Source: Paracidovorax konjaci (lineage in GTDB: Bacteria; Pseudomonadota; Gammaproteobacteria; Burkholderiales; Burkholderiaceae_C). From it: DNA of 64,000 bases. A model generated the notes under the pieces. It did not search any database and was not told the origin of the DNA. It saw only the letters and a program-made list of their open reading frames with translations. Shown here piece by piece: positions 44,278 to 53,113 of the stretch. Where the stretch lies: positions 1 to 64,000 of the forward strand of contig NZ_FOMQ01000017.1 of NCBI RefSeq assembly GCF_900112675.1, given 5' to 3'. The position numbers were made by a program, and so were the translations under genes. Numbering within the stretch: the stretch's first letter is position 1; every line of letters starts with the position of its first letter.

Positions 44278-45294
44278 TCATGCGGCCGGCAGCAGGCTGG
44301 CGTCGACCACGTCGGCAACGCGGATGCCGCGCTGCACCAGGCCGAGCGCACGGTACGCGTCGGCCGCCTGCTGCAGCGACGCGAGGTTGAACGCACCCAG
44401 GGGCTGGCCCGGCAGCGAGGGCTGCGCGGCGGCATTGCGCAGGCGGATCACTTCCAGATTGACGTCCGGCTGCGTGCCGTCGATCGCGTGTTTCACGGCC
44501 ACGCCGGCGGCCTCGTCGGGTTGGGCGATCATCCAGGCCGCGCTGTCGCGGTAGCCTTTCAGGAAGGCCTGCAGCAACGGTTTCTTCTGCGACAGCACGT
44601 CCTGCCGGACCACGAACAGGTCGCTGGAGACGTTGAGGTGGTCGCGCACCTGCATCACGTTCACCGGGCCGAGCCCCCGGCGCCGGCCGACGGCGAGGCC
44701 GGTGTCGGTGGCGGCGGTGGCGTCCACCTGCCCCTGCAGCAACGGCGCGAAATTGAGCAGGCCGGTGACCACGATGGTGACGTCGGATTCCTTGAGCCCG
44801 GCTTGGTGCAGCAGCACCAGCAGGTTCTGCCGCGTGCCGCTGGAGAGGCTGTAGACGCCGATGCGCTTGCCCTTCAGGTCGGCCGGCGTGCGGATGCCGG
44901 CCGATTGCAGCGATACCACGTTGAACACGTTCTGCGGATAGATGTCGTAGATGGCGGTGAGGCGCTCGCCCTTGTCCAGCGCCATGAAGAACGAGCCCGG
45001 GTCGGTGAAGGCCACGTCGCCCTGGCCGCTGAGCGTGTTGCGCAGCGCGTCCCCGCCGCCCGCGCCCGGCAGATAGGCGAGCTCCACGCCCTGGGCGCGG
45101 AAGAAGCCCTTGTCGGGTTCGGCGAGCAGGTTGGTGATCTCGCTGATCGGCTTGCTCCATCCGGCCACGGTCACCTTGCCGCGCATCGGCGGCTGTGCGG
45201 ACTGGGCCAGGGCCGTGCCGGCCCAGGGCGCGGCGGCGATGCCGGCGGAGGCCGCGAGCAGGGCGCGGCGGGAGAGACTGCGGGATGTGGACAT
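44278..45294 (-). CDS. ABC substrate-binding protein, NMT1/ThiY-like, Tat signal
   Basis: A 338-residue periplasmic binding protein. The leader SLSRRALLAASAGIAAAPWAG has the twin-arginine pair, with cleavage near ALA-QS (residue 31), so it is exported folded by the Tat route. The mature part has the NMT1-type pattern: GFFRAQGVELAYLPGAGGG near 65, GQGDVAFTDPGSFFMALDKGER near 92 and DLKGKRIGVYS. This family binds thiamine pyrimidine precursors, sulfonates, nitrate or riboflavin. The TPP riboswitch upstream points to a thiamine-related compound (inference). It lies 29 bp after the permease gene. Confidence 0.9.
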   Translation of the reverse strand: MSTSRSLSRRALLAASAGIAAAPWAGTALAQSAQPPMRGKVTVAGWSKPISEITNLLAEPDKGFFRAQGVELAYLPGAGGGDALRNTLSGQGDVAFTDPGSFFMALDKGERLTAIYDIYPQNVFNVVSLQSAGIRTPADLKGKRIGVYSLSSGTRQNLLVLLHQAGLKESDVTIVVTGLLNFAPLLQGQVDATAATDTGLAVGRRRGLGPVNVMQVRDHLNVSSDLFVVRQDVLSQKKPLLQAFLKGYRDSAAWMIAQPDEAAGVAVKHAIDGTQPDVNLEVIRLRNAAAQPSLPGQPLGAFNLASLQQAADAYRALGLVQRGIRVADVVDASLLPAA

Positions 45295-45323
45295 GGTCGT
45301 TGCCGTGGAAGTCGTGAAAAAGG

Positions 45324-46112
45324 TCAGTCGGTGCCCGCATGGGCGCGCAGCAGCCACCGCTCGACGAGCAGCGCCACCTGGTAGAGCAGCAGCCCGATCG
45401 CGGCGATGAGCACCAGCGCGGCGAACATCAGGGTGGTGTCCATCATTCCCTGCGCGGCGATGATGACCGCGCCCAGGCCGCGGCTCGCGCCGATGAATTC
45501 GCCCACCACCGCGCCGACCAATGCCAGCACCACGGCCATGCGCAGCCCGGCGAGGATGGTCGGCAGCGCGATCGGCAGCTTCAGCCGCAGCAGGGTCTGC
45601 CAGCGCGTGGCGCCCAGCATGCGAAAGAGCTGCAGCCGCTGCGGATCGGCCTGGCGCAACCCGGTGAGCGTGTTCTCCATCAGCGGGAAGAAGCAGATCA
45701 GGCCGGTGATGAGCGCGGTGGAGGTGATGCCGAAGCCGAACCACAGCACGAAGAGCGGCGCGAGCGCCAGCTTGGGCACCACCTGGCTCACCACCACGTA
45801 GGGGCGCAGCACGCGCTCCAGCAGGGGCGATTCGGCCAGCGCCGCGCCGGTCAGCAGGCCCGCCGCGCCGCCGCCGGCCAGGCCCAGCCCCAGTGCATGC
45901 AGCGTGGCGCCCACGTGGGGCAGAAAGTAGCCGGAGCGCAGCCCTGTCCACAGCGCGGCCGCCACCGCCGAGGGCGCGGGCAGCACCAGGGCCGAGAGGC
46001 CTGCGTGCCGCGCCGTCCACTCCCAGGCGGCCAGCAGTGTCAGCAGCAGTGCGGCGCCCAGGGCCCGGTGTCCCCAGGGGGAGCCGGGAAGCGAAGAAGA
46101 GGCGGGCGTCAT
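45324..46112 (-). CDS. ABC transporter permease, ThiX/SsuC-like
   Basis: A 262-residue inner-membrane permease with six helices. The coupling loop that contacts the ATPase is MLGATRWQTLLRLKLPIALPTILAGLR-type sequence near 170-190 (MLGATRWQTLLRLKLP). PYVVVSQVVPKLALAPLFVLWFG near 105 is typical for this branch. The ATG at 46112 overlaps the ATPase stop as ATGA. Confidence 0.91.
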   Translation of the reverse strand: MTPASSSLPGSPWGHRALGAALLLTLLAAWEWTARHAGLSALVLPAPSAVAAALWTGLRSGYFLPHVGATLHALGLGLAGGGAAGLLTGAALAESPLLERVLRPYVVVSQVVPKLALAPLFVLWFGFGITSTALITGLICFFPLMENTLTGLRQADPQRLQLFRMLGATRWQTLLRLKLPIALPTILAGLRMAVVLALVGAVVGEFIGASRGLGAVIIAAQGMMDTTLMFAALVLIAAIGLLLYQVALLVERWLLRAHAGTD

Positions 46113-46936
46113 GCGGCAGCTCCCATGCCGTCCACGCCGTCCATGGCGGCCCGCACGCGTGCGCACAGGTGGTTGAAAGGTGCCTCGTGGCGCATCGCCT
46201 GGGTGCGCGGCGCGGGCAGATCCACCCGAATGTCGGCCGCCACGCGCCCGGCGTGCATCACGGCGATGCGGTCGCCCAGATACACGGCTTCGGTGATGTC
46301 GTGCGTGACGAAGAGCACGGTGGTGCCGTGCCGGCGGCAGGTGCGCAGCAGGTCGTCCTGCTGGTCGGCGCGGGTGATCGCGTCCAGCGCCGCGAACGGC
46401 TCGTCCAGCAGCAGCAGGGCGGGCTCCAGCACCATCGCGCGCGCCAGCGCGACCCGGCTCTGCTGGCCGCCCGAGAGTTGGCGCGGATGGTGGTGCGCAT
46501 GGCCGGCCAGCCCGAGCTGCTCCAGCAGGGCGCTCGCGCGCTCCACGTCGCGTGGCTGCGGCCGGCGCTGCAGCGACACGGGCAGCAGCACGTTGTCGAT
46601 CACGCTGCGCCAGTCGAGCAGCGTGGGGGCCTGGAACATGAAACCGAGCCACGGCCCCGGTGCAGGCACCGGCCCGCCCTGCAGGCGCACCGTGCCCGAC
46701 TGCGGCCGCAGCAGCCCGGCGGCGAGTTGCAGCAGCGTGGTCTTGCCGCAGCCGCTGCGGCCGACGAGGCAGTGCAGCTCCCCGGCGCCCACGCGCCAGC
46801 GCACGCCGTCCACGGCCGGCGGCCGGCCCGGGTAGGCGAACGTGGCCCCGTCGATCTCCAGGAAGGGTGCGGAGGAGGGCACGGCATCCGCACGTGCCTG
46901 CACCTGTGGGACCTGTGCCTGCGGATCAGTCGGCAT
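46109..46936 (-). CDS. ABC transporter ATPase, ThiZ/SsuB-like
   Basis: A 275-residue ATPase. Walker A GRSGCGKTT near 60, Q-loop FMFQAPTLLDWRSV near 100, signature LSGGQQSRVALARAM near 155, Walker B LLLLDEP and H-loop FVTHDITEA. It overlaps the LuxC-type gene by 11 bp and the permease gene by 4 bp. Together with the next two genes it makes a complete importer. Confidence 0.92.
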   Translation of the reverse strand: MPTDPQAQVPQVQARADAVPSSAPFLEIDGATFAYPGRPPAVDGVRWRVGAGELHCLVGRSGCGKTTLLQLAAGLLRPQSGTVRLQGGPVPAPGPWLGFMFQAPTLLDWRSVIDNVLLPVSLQRRPQPRDVERASALLEQLGLAGHAHHHPRQLSGGQQSRVALARAMVLEPALLLLDEPFAALDAITRADQQDDLLRTCRRHGTTVLFVTHDITEAVYLGDRIAVMHAGRVAADIRVDLPAPRTQAMRHEAPFNHLCARVRAAMDGVDGMGAAA

Positions 46937-48404
46937 AGGGGGCGAACGGTTCGGCGGCGGTTTCGGCGGAGGGCTCGATCTCCACCATGCGCACGAGGTC
47001 GAGCAGGTTGAAGCGCCCGTCGTGGTGCCAGCCGGCCTCGGGCGTGCTCATCGCGCCGATGGCGCAGACGCGGCTCACGCCGGCGTCGCCCAGCAGCGAA
47101 GCCAGGCGGTAGAGCGCTTCGGGTGGCGCGGCCAGGCCGGCGGTCTGCAGGTAATCCTTCTGCGCGGCGACGGCGGCGACCGCGTCTTCCAGCGCATCGA
47201 CAGCCACCACCTGCACCGTGCGCTGCAGCGCGGTGGGCGAGAGGGCGCGCGGCCCGTCGGCGAAGGCCACGCACCAGGCATCGTCCAGCGTGCCGATGAG
47301 CTGTTCGCAGGCCTCGCCGGAAGCGCCCGGGATCGACCGCCATTCCACGCCCTGGCGCCAGTGGGCGAGGGCGGCCGCGTCTTCCACCGCCAGCGCCCGC
47401 CGCGGAAAGCGCCGCTGCAGCTGGGCGAGTTCGCCTGCCAGCCGCCCGGCGAAATCGCGCGGCGCAATGGCGCCGCCGCGCTCCACGTAGAACACGTGCG
47501 GCGAATAGCAGCCCTGCTGGTCGTAGCGCATCACGTCCCAGGCGGCACGGCGCGCGAGCGCGGGGCCTTCGAGCGCGTCGAGCGCCGCGGCGGCCACCAG
47601 ACCGAAGCCCAGCTTGTGCCCGTGCGGCAGAAACCGCGTGGTGACGGGCAGGCGGCGCCGGATCGCATCCAGCGATGCGTTGCCGCCGTAAGCCAGCACC
47701 GTGTCGGCGCGGGCGTAGAGCGCGGATGCGTCGTCCGCGCCCGCGCCGCGCCACCACACCACGGCGAGGCAATCGGCGAGCGGCGGATGCACCTCGGCGA
47801 GCAACTGCGCGAACCACCCGGCGAACAGCGGCTCGGCGCTCGGCACCTTGCCGATGCTGCCGGCCTTGACCAGCAGGCCGCACACCAGGCTCCAGAGCGG
47901 CAGCGCCGGCACGTTGCCGGCCCAGCTGTGCACCAGCAGGCCGGGGCCCACGGCCCGCACCGCGCCGCCCTTGGGGGCGGGCTGGAAGCCGTCGAGCACC
48001 AGCGGGTTGGCGAAATCCTCCGCCACGAAGCGGCGCAGCTGCGGCGCTCGGAAGGTCTTGAAGAACCCCGTCAGCCCCAGGCGCACCATCTCGGCGTCGT
48101 AGCCGCTCACCACGGGCAGCAGCGCCTCGGCCTGGCGGCGGAACGGGTCGGCGCGGTCGAGCAGGCGCGCGACGGCACGGTCGACCACCGCGATGATCTG
48201 CGCCACCGTCATCGTCTGGAGGTGCCGTGCGGCCGCTTGCCGCACGCGGTCGGCGAGCGCCGCCATCTGCGCGGCGGAGAGCACCGGCACGGCCACGTCC
48301 ACGCGGGTGCGGCCCTGCGTGAACGGCAGCACCTCCCAGGCGACGTCCTGCGGATCGATCCCTGGCAGGTAGCCGGCCCGCAGTGCCTTCTGCGCAGCCG
48401 TCAT
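46926..48404 (-). CDS. luxC: LuxC-type acyl reductase
   Basis: A 492-residue member of the LuxC acyl-CoA/acyl-enzyme reductase family, which takes a thioester and reduces it to an aldehyde with NADPH. LVHSWAGNVPALPLWSLVCGLL near 157-178 is the cofactor-binding hallmark; the catalytic C299 lies in YDQQGCYSPHVF, matching the acylated Cys of LuxC. The ATG at 48404 overlaps the luxE stop (ATGA), and the gene overlaps the ATPase gene by 11 bp. In light-emitting bacteria LuxC makes tetradecanal; no luxAB is present here, so the acyl substrate is another acid. Confidence 0.93.
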   Translation of the reverse strand: MTAAQKALRAGYLPGIDPQDVAWEVLPFTQGRTRVDVAVPVLSAAQMAALADRVRQAAARHLQTMTVAQIIAVVDRAVARLLDRADPFRRQAEALLPVVSGYDAEMVRLGLTGFFKTFRAPQLRRFVAEDFANPLVLDGFQPAPKGGAVRAVGPGLLVHSWAGNVPALPLWSLVCGLLVKAGSIGKVPSAEPLFAGWFAQLLAEVHPPLADCLAVVWWRGAGADDASALYARADTVLAYGGNASLDAIRRRLPVTTRFLPHGHKLGFGLVAAAALDALEGPALARRAAWDVMRYDQQGCYSPHVFYVERGGAIAPRDFAGRLAGELAQLQRRFPRRALAVEDAAALAHWRQGVEWRSIPGASGEACEQLIGTLDDAWCVAFADGPRALSPTALQRTVQVVAVDALEDAVAAVAAQKDYLQTAGLAAPPEALYRLASLLGDAGVSRVCAIGAMSTPEAGWHHDGRFNLLDLVRMVEIEPSAETAAEPFAPYAD

Positions 48405-49483
48405 GCGGCCGTGGCCCGCATGAATTCGTCCACCGCCAGCGAGCAGCCCTTGGCCTGCGCGCCCTCGGCCCGCCCGAGCAGCAGGAAGCCGCCCTCGGCC
48501 CACAGGCCCACGTCTTCCGTGAGGATGGTGGTGACGGAATTGACGTTGGCGAGGTCGCAGTGCACGAGGATGCCGCGCTCGCCCGCCGGCACGTCGCGGC
48601 CCGTGGCCGGGTCCACCAGCCGCGAGCGGATCCAGTGCGGCCCCGACTTGACCGAAGGCACCACGGCATTGCCGCCGTCGTAGAACTGCGTACTGAGCTC
48701 GGTCATGCCGTACATGTTGATGCAGTGCTCCCGCGGCACGCCCAGCGCCTGCGACAGCTCCGCGTAGAACGCCTCCAGCGGCAATTCGCGCGACTGGCCC
48801 TTGTAGCCGCCGGTATCGAGCAGGCGGCTGCCCGGCGGCAGGCGGAAAGTGCGGCCCTGCGCGCGCAGCGCATCCATCAGGTGAACGAAGCTGTAGCTCG
48901 CGCCCAGCAGCGCATAGGGCGTGCCGGTGCGCTCGGCGGATTGCAGCGCCTCCCACAGGCCGTCCCAGTCGGTGCCCTGCGGGCCCAGAAAATAGCGGCT
49001 GCCGGGCGCGCCGAAGGTGGACTTCGCCAGCGCGAGGTAGTGCGCGAGCGATGAGTTCGGCATCGCGTCCTCGTCCGGGAACAGGATGCCCATCGGCATG
49101 CGCGCCTGTCCGTGCATGAAGCGCCGCGCGAAGTTGCGTTCCATCGACAGGTCGTATACGTCCAGCCGAGGGTGGAAGTGCCGGCCGCGCGTGTCCCCGC
49201 GCGTGGTGCCGCTGGTCATGAAGACGCGCTCCCCGGGCGCGGCGGGTTCGCAGCGCAGTTCCTGCGCCTTGAAGGCGTCGATGGGCACGGGCGGGATGTC
49301 GCTCCAGGCCCGCACGCTCCTCGGCGTGGTGCCGCGGCCCTGGCAGAAGGCGCGGTAGGCCCCGTTGGCGGCGTACTGGTGCGCGAACAGCCGCAGCGCG
49401 AGTGCGTCGAACTGCGCATCGGTGCAGCCGTCCTGCGCGATGAATGAGAGAACTTCCGCGATCAGCGGAGCGACCGAATGCAT
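48401..49483 (-). CDS. luxE: LuxE-type acyl-protein synthetase
   Basis: A 360-residue ATP-dependent carboxylate-activating enzyme. The adenylate-forming P-loop is FMTSGTTRG near 88-96; MYGMTELSTQFYDGG near 250 is the second adenylation motif. In LuxE the acyl group passes from AMP to a Cys near the C-terminus; here C347 in KGCSLAVDEF fits. It then hands the acyl to LuxC. First gene of the riboswitch operon; ATG 49483 has AAGGA 7 bases upstream. An ATG 58 codons upstream would run through the riboswitch and is rejected. Confidence 0.93.
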   Translation of the reverse strand: MHSVAPLIAEVLSFIAQDGCTDAQFDALALRLFAHQYAANGAYRAFCQGRGTTPRSVRAWSDIPPVPIDAFKAQELRCEPAAPGERVFMTSGTTRGDTRGRHFHPRLDVYDLSMERNFARRFMHGQARMPMGILFPDEDAMPNSSLAHYLALAKSTFGAPGSRYFLGPQGTDWDGLWEALQSAERTGTPYALLGASYSFVHLMDALRAQGRTFRLPPGSRLLDTGGYKGQSRELPLEAFYAELSQALGVPREHCINMYGMTELSTQFYDGGNAVVPSVKSGPHWIRSRLVDPATGRDVPAGERGILVHCDLANVNSVTTILTEDVGLWAEGGFLLLGRAEGAQAKGCSLAVDEFMRATAA

Positions 49484-49522
49484 GGGTTTCCTTCTCGACC
49501 TGTGGCACGAGGCTCCGAAGGT

Positions 49523-49553
49523 GTCCCGCGCCCGCGCGGGGCCGCGTGGGGAC
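49523..49553 (-). promoter_or_regulatory. GC-rich hairpin between riboswitch and luxE
   Basis: GTCCC and GGGAC close a stem around a second palindrome CCCGCGCGGG (49531-49540). It lies between the TPP aptamer and the ribosome site and is a candidate expression platform. No U tract follows, which suits control by translation or Rho more than an intrinsic terminator. Confidence 0.45.
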
Positions 49554-49557
49554 GGTG

Positions 49558-49630
49558 GCTCTTCTTCCGCCGGAATGACCCGGTTCAAGTTCGCGGGTGT
49601 GGATCTCAGCACAGGTGTGCACCCCGGAGC
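49558..49630 (-). promoter_or_regulatory. TPP riboswitch (THI element) of the luxE operon
   Basis: The minus strand carries the full conserved aptamer: CGGGGTGC, a small P3 hairpin (GCACACCTGTGC), GCTGAGAT, ACACCCG, then GAACTTGAACCGGGTCATTC and CCGGCGGAAGAAG. P1 (GCTC/GAGC), P2 (CGGGGT/ACCCG) and P5 (CCGG/CCGG) pair as expected. CTGAGA recognises the pyrimidine of TPP in known structures. A possible -10 box TTAAGAT (49639-49645) lies just upstream. Thiamine pyrophosphate should lower expression of the six genes down to the SDR. Confidence 0.95.
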
Positions 49631-49669
49631 GCGGCCGGATCTTAACCCGGGGGACATTCCCGCAGCGGT

Positions 49670-49689
49670 GCGGGGGCGGCTGCCCCCGC
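49670..49689 (-). terminator. Hairpin after mutS
   Basis: GCGGGGGC and GCCCCCGC form an 8-bp stem with a 4-base loop, 22 bases after the mutS stop. It lacks a T tract. It sits upstream of the riboswitch promoter and would insulate the luxE operon from mutS. Confidence 0.45.
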
Positions 49690-49710
49690 CCGGGCCGCCG
49701 CGGGGGTCGT

Positions 49711-52407
49711 TCAGCCCGGCTGCGCCAGCCGCTTGAGCTGGTAGAGCGCGTCCAGCGCCTCGCGCGGGCTCAGGCTGTCGGGGTGGATGTCCTGCAGCGC
49801 GGCCTCCACGGCGCTGGCGCCGGGCGCCTCGCTTTCGGGCGGTGGCGCGAACAGGTCCACCTGCCGCTCGCCCTCGCTGGCGCGCTCTTCCAGGGCTGCC
49901 AGCGCGTGGCGCGCATGGTTGAGCACCGGAGCGGGCACGCCGGCCAGCCGCGCGACGTGGATGCCGTAGCTGCGGCTGGCCGGGCCGGGCTGGATCTCGT
50001 GCAGGAAGACGATGTCCGAGCCCGATTCCGTGGCACCCACGTGCACGTTCACCGCATGCGCGTGGCGCGCGGCGAGTTCGGTCAGCTCGAAATAGTGCGT
50101 GGCGAAGAGGGCGAAGGCGCGGGTGCGGTCGTGCAGGTGGGTGGCGATGCCGCTGGCCAGCGCCAGGCCGTCGAAGGTGCTGGTGCCACGGCCGATCTCG
50201 TCCATGAGCACCAGCGAATGCGGCGTGGCCGCGTGCAGGATCTGCGCGGCCTCGGTCATCTCCATCATGAAGGTGGACTGCGCGTTGGCGAGGTCGTCGG
50301 CCGCGCCGATGCGCGTGTGGATCGCATCGATCGGGCCGAGCCGGCAGCGCGCGGCCGGCACGTGGCTGCCCATGCTGGCCAGCAGCACGATGAGGGCCAC
50401 CTGCCGCATGTAGGTCGATTTACCGCCCATGTTGGGACCGGTGATGATCTGCATGCGCGTGTTGGCGTTGAGGCGCGTGTGGTTCGGGATGAACGCGCCC
50501 GACGAGGTCTCCGCCAGCCGCGCCTCCACCACCGGGTGGCGGCCGCCCTCGATCTCGATGCAGGGCTCCGGCACGAACTGCGGCGCGCACCAGCCCAGCG
50601 TGAGCGAGCGCTCGGCCAGCGCGCAGAGCGCGTCCAGCGTGGCGATGGCGTGCGCGGTGCGCGTGAGCGCCGGCACGTGCGGCTGCAGCTGGTCCAGCAC
50701 CTGCTCGTAGAGCCATTTCTCGCGCGCCAGGGCACGCTCCTGCGCCGACAGGGCCTTGTCCTCGAAGGCCTTCAGTTCGGGCGTGATGAAGCGCTCGGCG
50801 TTCTTGAGCGTCTGGCGGCGGCGGTAGTCGTCCGGGATGCGGTCCAGATGGCTGCTGGTGACTTCGATGTAGAAGCCGTGCACCTTGTTGAATTGCACGC
50901 GCAGGTTGGGGATGCCGGTGCGGGCCTTCTCGCGGGTTTCGAGCGCCAGCAGGAAGTCGTCGCAGTGGTTCTGGATGCCGCGCAGCTCGTCCAGTTCGGC
51001 ATCGAAGCCGTCCGCGATCACGCCGCCGTCGCGCACCAGCGCGGCGGGCTCCTCGAGGATCGAGCAGCCCAGCAGCGCGCCGCAGGCGGGGGGCGCCTGC
51101 AGGTGCTCGAAAATCTGAGCCAAAAGTGGCTCATGCCGCCGATTCTGTTGAGAAAGTTGCTCTGCTTTTTGTAGCGTCTTGCAGAGCGCGACCAGTTCCC
51201 GGGGGCGCACCTGGCGCAGCGCGATGCGTGCGGTGATGCGCTCCACGTCGCTCACGCCGCGCAGCGCGGCGCGCAGGGCCGGCCCGTCGCCCTGGCCGCC
51301 GGCCTCCGCATCGCCGCGCAGGGCGGCCGTGGCGGCGAGCCGCTGGCGCGCCTCGGTCCGGTCGCGCCGGGGCTCCAGCAGCCAGGCCTTGAGCAGCCGG
51401 CTGCCCATACCCGTCATGCAGGTGTCCAGCAGCGAGAAAAGCGTGGGCGCCTCTTCGCCGCGCAGGGTGCGCGTGAGTTCGAGGTTGCGCCGGGTGGCGG
51501 CGGGCAGGGCGATCAGCTCATCGTTCTTCTGCACGCGCACGGCGTGGATGTGCGTGAGCGCGCGGCCCTGGGTGTGTTCGGCGTACGAGAGCAGCGCCGC
51601 GCTGGCCGCGTGCGCATGGGCGAGGTCCTGCGCCTCCCAGGCGTTGAGGCTCGCGGCGCCCAGGTGTTCGAGCAGCTTGCGGGCGCCCAAAGCCGTGTCG
51701 AACTGCCAGTCGGGACGCAGGCTCAAGGGGCAGGTCAGCACGCCGTTCTGACGCAGCGCCTGCAGTTGCTGCTCGAAGCGCTCGGTCACGCCGGCGCTGT
51801 AGAGGACCTCGCTGGGGGCGATGCGGGCGATCCATGCGCCCACTTCGTCGTGCGCGCATTCGGCCAGGTGCACCACGCCCTGGGTGACGCTCAGCCAGGC
51901 CAGCCCGCAGCGCGCACGCGCGGCCTGGTGCACGGCCAGCAGCATGGACTCGGACTTGTCCGGGAGCAGTTCGCTGTCGGTGAGCGTGCCGGGGGTGACC
52001 ACGCGCACCACCTTGCGCTCCACGGGCCCCTTGGCGGCGCCCACTTCGCCCACCTGCTCGCAGATGGCGACCGATTCACCCATCTTGATGAGCCGCGCCA
52101 GGTAGTTCTCCAGCGCGTGGAAGGGCACGCCCGCCATCACCACGGGCCGGCCGGCGGACTGGCCGCGCTGCGTGAGCGTGATGTCCAGCAGCCGCGCCGC
52201 CTTCTCGGCGTCGTCCCAGAACACCTCGTAGAAATCCCCCATGCGGTAGAAGAGCAGCGTCTCCGGGTGCCCTGCCTTGAGCGCGAGGTACTGCGCCATC
52301 ATGGGCGTGTGCTGGGGAAAGTCGGCCGCCGTCGGCGCTGCCGCCGGCGGTGCGGCGGAGGAAGGGGCGTTGCGGGGGTCGGGAGTGCCAGCGTCTGCCT
52401 GCTGCAT
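49711..52407 (-). CDS. mutS: DNA mismatch repair protein MutS
   Basis: An 898-residue mismatch-recognition ATPase. MGDFYE near 56-61 holds the Phe and Glu that contact the mismatch; Walker [11 protein letters not shown] near 650, [13 protein letters not shown] and ATHYFEL follow. The C-terminus keeps the tetramer-type tail ([16 protein letters not shown]). Near residues 411-427, in the lever domain, the DNA carries a copy of the dispersed hairpin repeat ([16 protein letters not shown]) in frame. The N-terminal ~30 residues are an extra Ala/Pro tail. It ends 80 bases before the TPP riboswitch. Confidence 0.97.
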   Translation of the reverse strand: MQQADAGTPDPRNAPSSAAPPAAAPTAADFPQHTPMMAQYLALKAGHPETLLFYRMGDFYEVFWDDAEKAARLLDITLTQRGQSAGRPVVMAGVPFHALENYLARLIKMGESVAICEQVGEVGAAKGPVERKVVRVVTPGTLTDSELLPDKSESMLLAVHQAARARCGLAWLSVTQGVVHLAECAHDEVGAWIARIAPSEVLYSAGVTERFEQQLQALRQNGVLTCPLSLRPDWQFDTALGARKLLEHLGAASLNAWEAQDLAHAHAASAALLSYAEHTQGRALTHIHAVRVQKNDELIALPAATRRNLELTRTLRGEEAPTLFSLLDTCMTGMGSRLLKAWLLEPRRDRTEARQRLAATAALRGDAEAGGQGDGPALRAALRGVSDVERITARIALRQVRPRELVALCKTLQKAEQLSQQNRRHEPLLAQIFEHLQAPPACGALLGCSILEEPAALVRDGGVIADGFDAELDELRGIQNHCDDFLLALETREKARTGIPNLRVQFNKVHGFYIEVTSSHLDRIPDDYRRRQTLKNAERFITPELKAFEDKALSAQERALAREKWLYEQVLDQLQPHVPALTRTAHAIATLDALCALAERSLTLGWCAPQFVPEPCIEIEGGRHPVVEARLAETSSGAFIPNHTRLNANTRMQIITGPNMGGKSTYMRQVALIVLLASMGSHVPAARCRLGPIDAIHTRIGAADDLANAQSTFMMEMTEAAQILHAATPHSLVLMDEIGRGTSTFDGLALASGIATHLHDRTRAFALFATHYFELTELAARHAHAVNVHVGATESGSDIVFLHEIQPGPASRSYGIHVARLAGVPAPVLNHARHALAALEERASEGERQVDLFAPPPESEAPGASAVEAALQDIHPDSLSPREALDALYQLKRLAQPG
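51127..51175 (-). repeat. Dispersed hairpin repeat, copy E, inside mutS
   Basis: The minus strand reads GCAACTTTCTCAACAGAATC followed by GGCGGCATGAGCC. The AATCnGCGGCATG end matches copies A, B and D; the CAAACTAT hairpin part is diverged (GCAACTTTCT). It is translated within mutS as part of a helical segment. Less certain than the other copies. Confidence 0.5.
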
Positions 52408-52487
52408 TCGTGCCTTTGCTCAAATTCGGGAAATGCGCCGCCGCGCGGAGCGGGCCGCCGGCTTCGCCCCCGGTGCGGGGGAGGGGA

Positions 52488-52967
52488 TTATGGACCGGTG
52501 CCGCCACCGGCCCGGCCGTGGCCCGGTGGCTGTGCCCGCATGCCGCGCGCGGCATCGAACGCCGCCAGCGCGGCCTGCGCGGCCCGGCCCTCCAGCACGA
52601 ACTCCGTCGGCGCCCCGCCGCCCCGCAGGCGGAACAGGGCGTCCTGGCCGCCTGCGATCGGCTCCACCGCTTCCACCTGCGACCAGGGCAGGCTGAACGC
52701 CGGGCTGTGCAGGCGCAGGAACCAGACCATCGACATCGACAGGCTCTCCGGCCCGACGGTGACCGTGAGGCAATGGGCGTAGTGGATGGGCATGCCGTGG
52801 ACCCGTCCCATGCGCCCGGAGACGAACCGGAATCGCTGCCCCGAGGGTGGCGCCGCATCCTGGGGAAACCGTGCGGCGAGTGCGCGCCAGCCCGAATGCG
52901 TGGCGATCATGTGGCTGGCGGCGAACCAAACGAGCGGGAAGAGCGGCAGGAGCCAGAAGTCAGTCAT
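52488..52967 (-). CDS. Membrane-associated protein of unknown function
   Basis: A 159-residue protein with one N-terminal helix (WLLPLFPLVWFAASHMIA) and a soluble domain of beta strands (RFRFVSGRMGRVHGMPIHYAHCLTVTVG). The tail is Gly/Arg-rich. It stands upstream of mutS on the same strand, 80 bp apart. There are no catalytic motifs; the domain could be PH-like, as for the gene at 209-733, but I cannot confirm it. Confidence 0.72.
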   Translation of the reverse strand: MTDFWLLPLFPLVWFAASHMIATHSGWRALAARFPQDAAPPSGQRFRFVSGRMGRVHGMPIHYAHCLTVTVGPESLSMSMVWFLRLHSPAFSLPWSQVEAVEPIAGGQDALFRLRGGGAPTEFVLEGRAAQAALAAFDAARGMRAQPPGHGRAGGGTGP

Positions 52968-53113
52968 GCAGTGTGTCCGGGTGCAACACTGCCGATTATT
53001 GGCGTGCGGCAGGCCGCTGCGCCCGTGCGGGCCGGACAGCGCAGCGAGGCGGCTCCTCGCGGCGCCTCCGATCCCGGGCTTCTTAAAGCCGCGCGCCGCG
53101 ACCTGCCACGCCG

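Noticed and set aside
46926..49483. A bioluminescence (lux) operon
   Set aside because: Only luxC and luxE homologues are present; no luxA/luxB, and control is by a TPP riboswitch.
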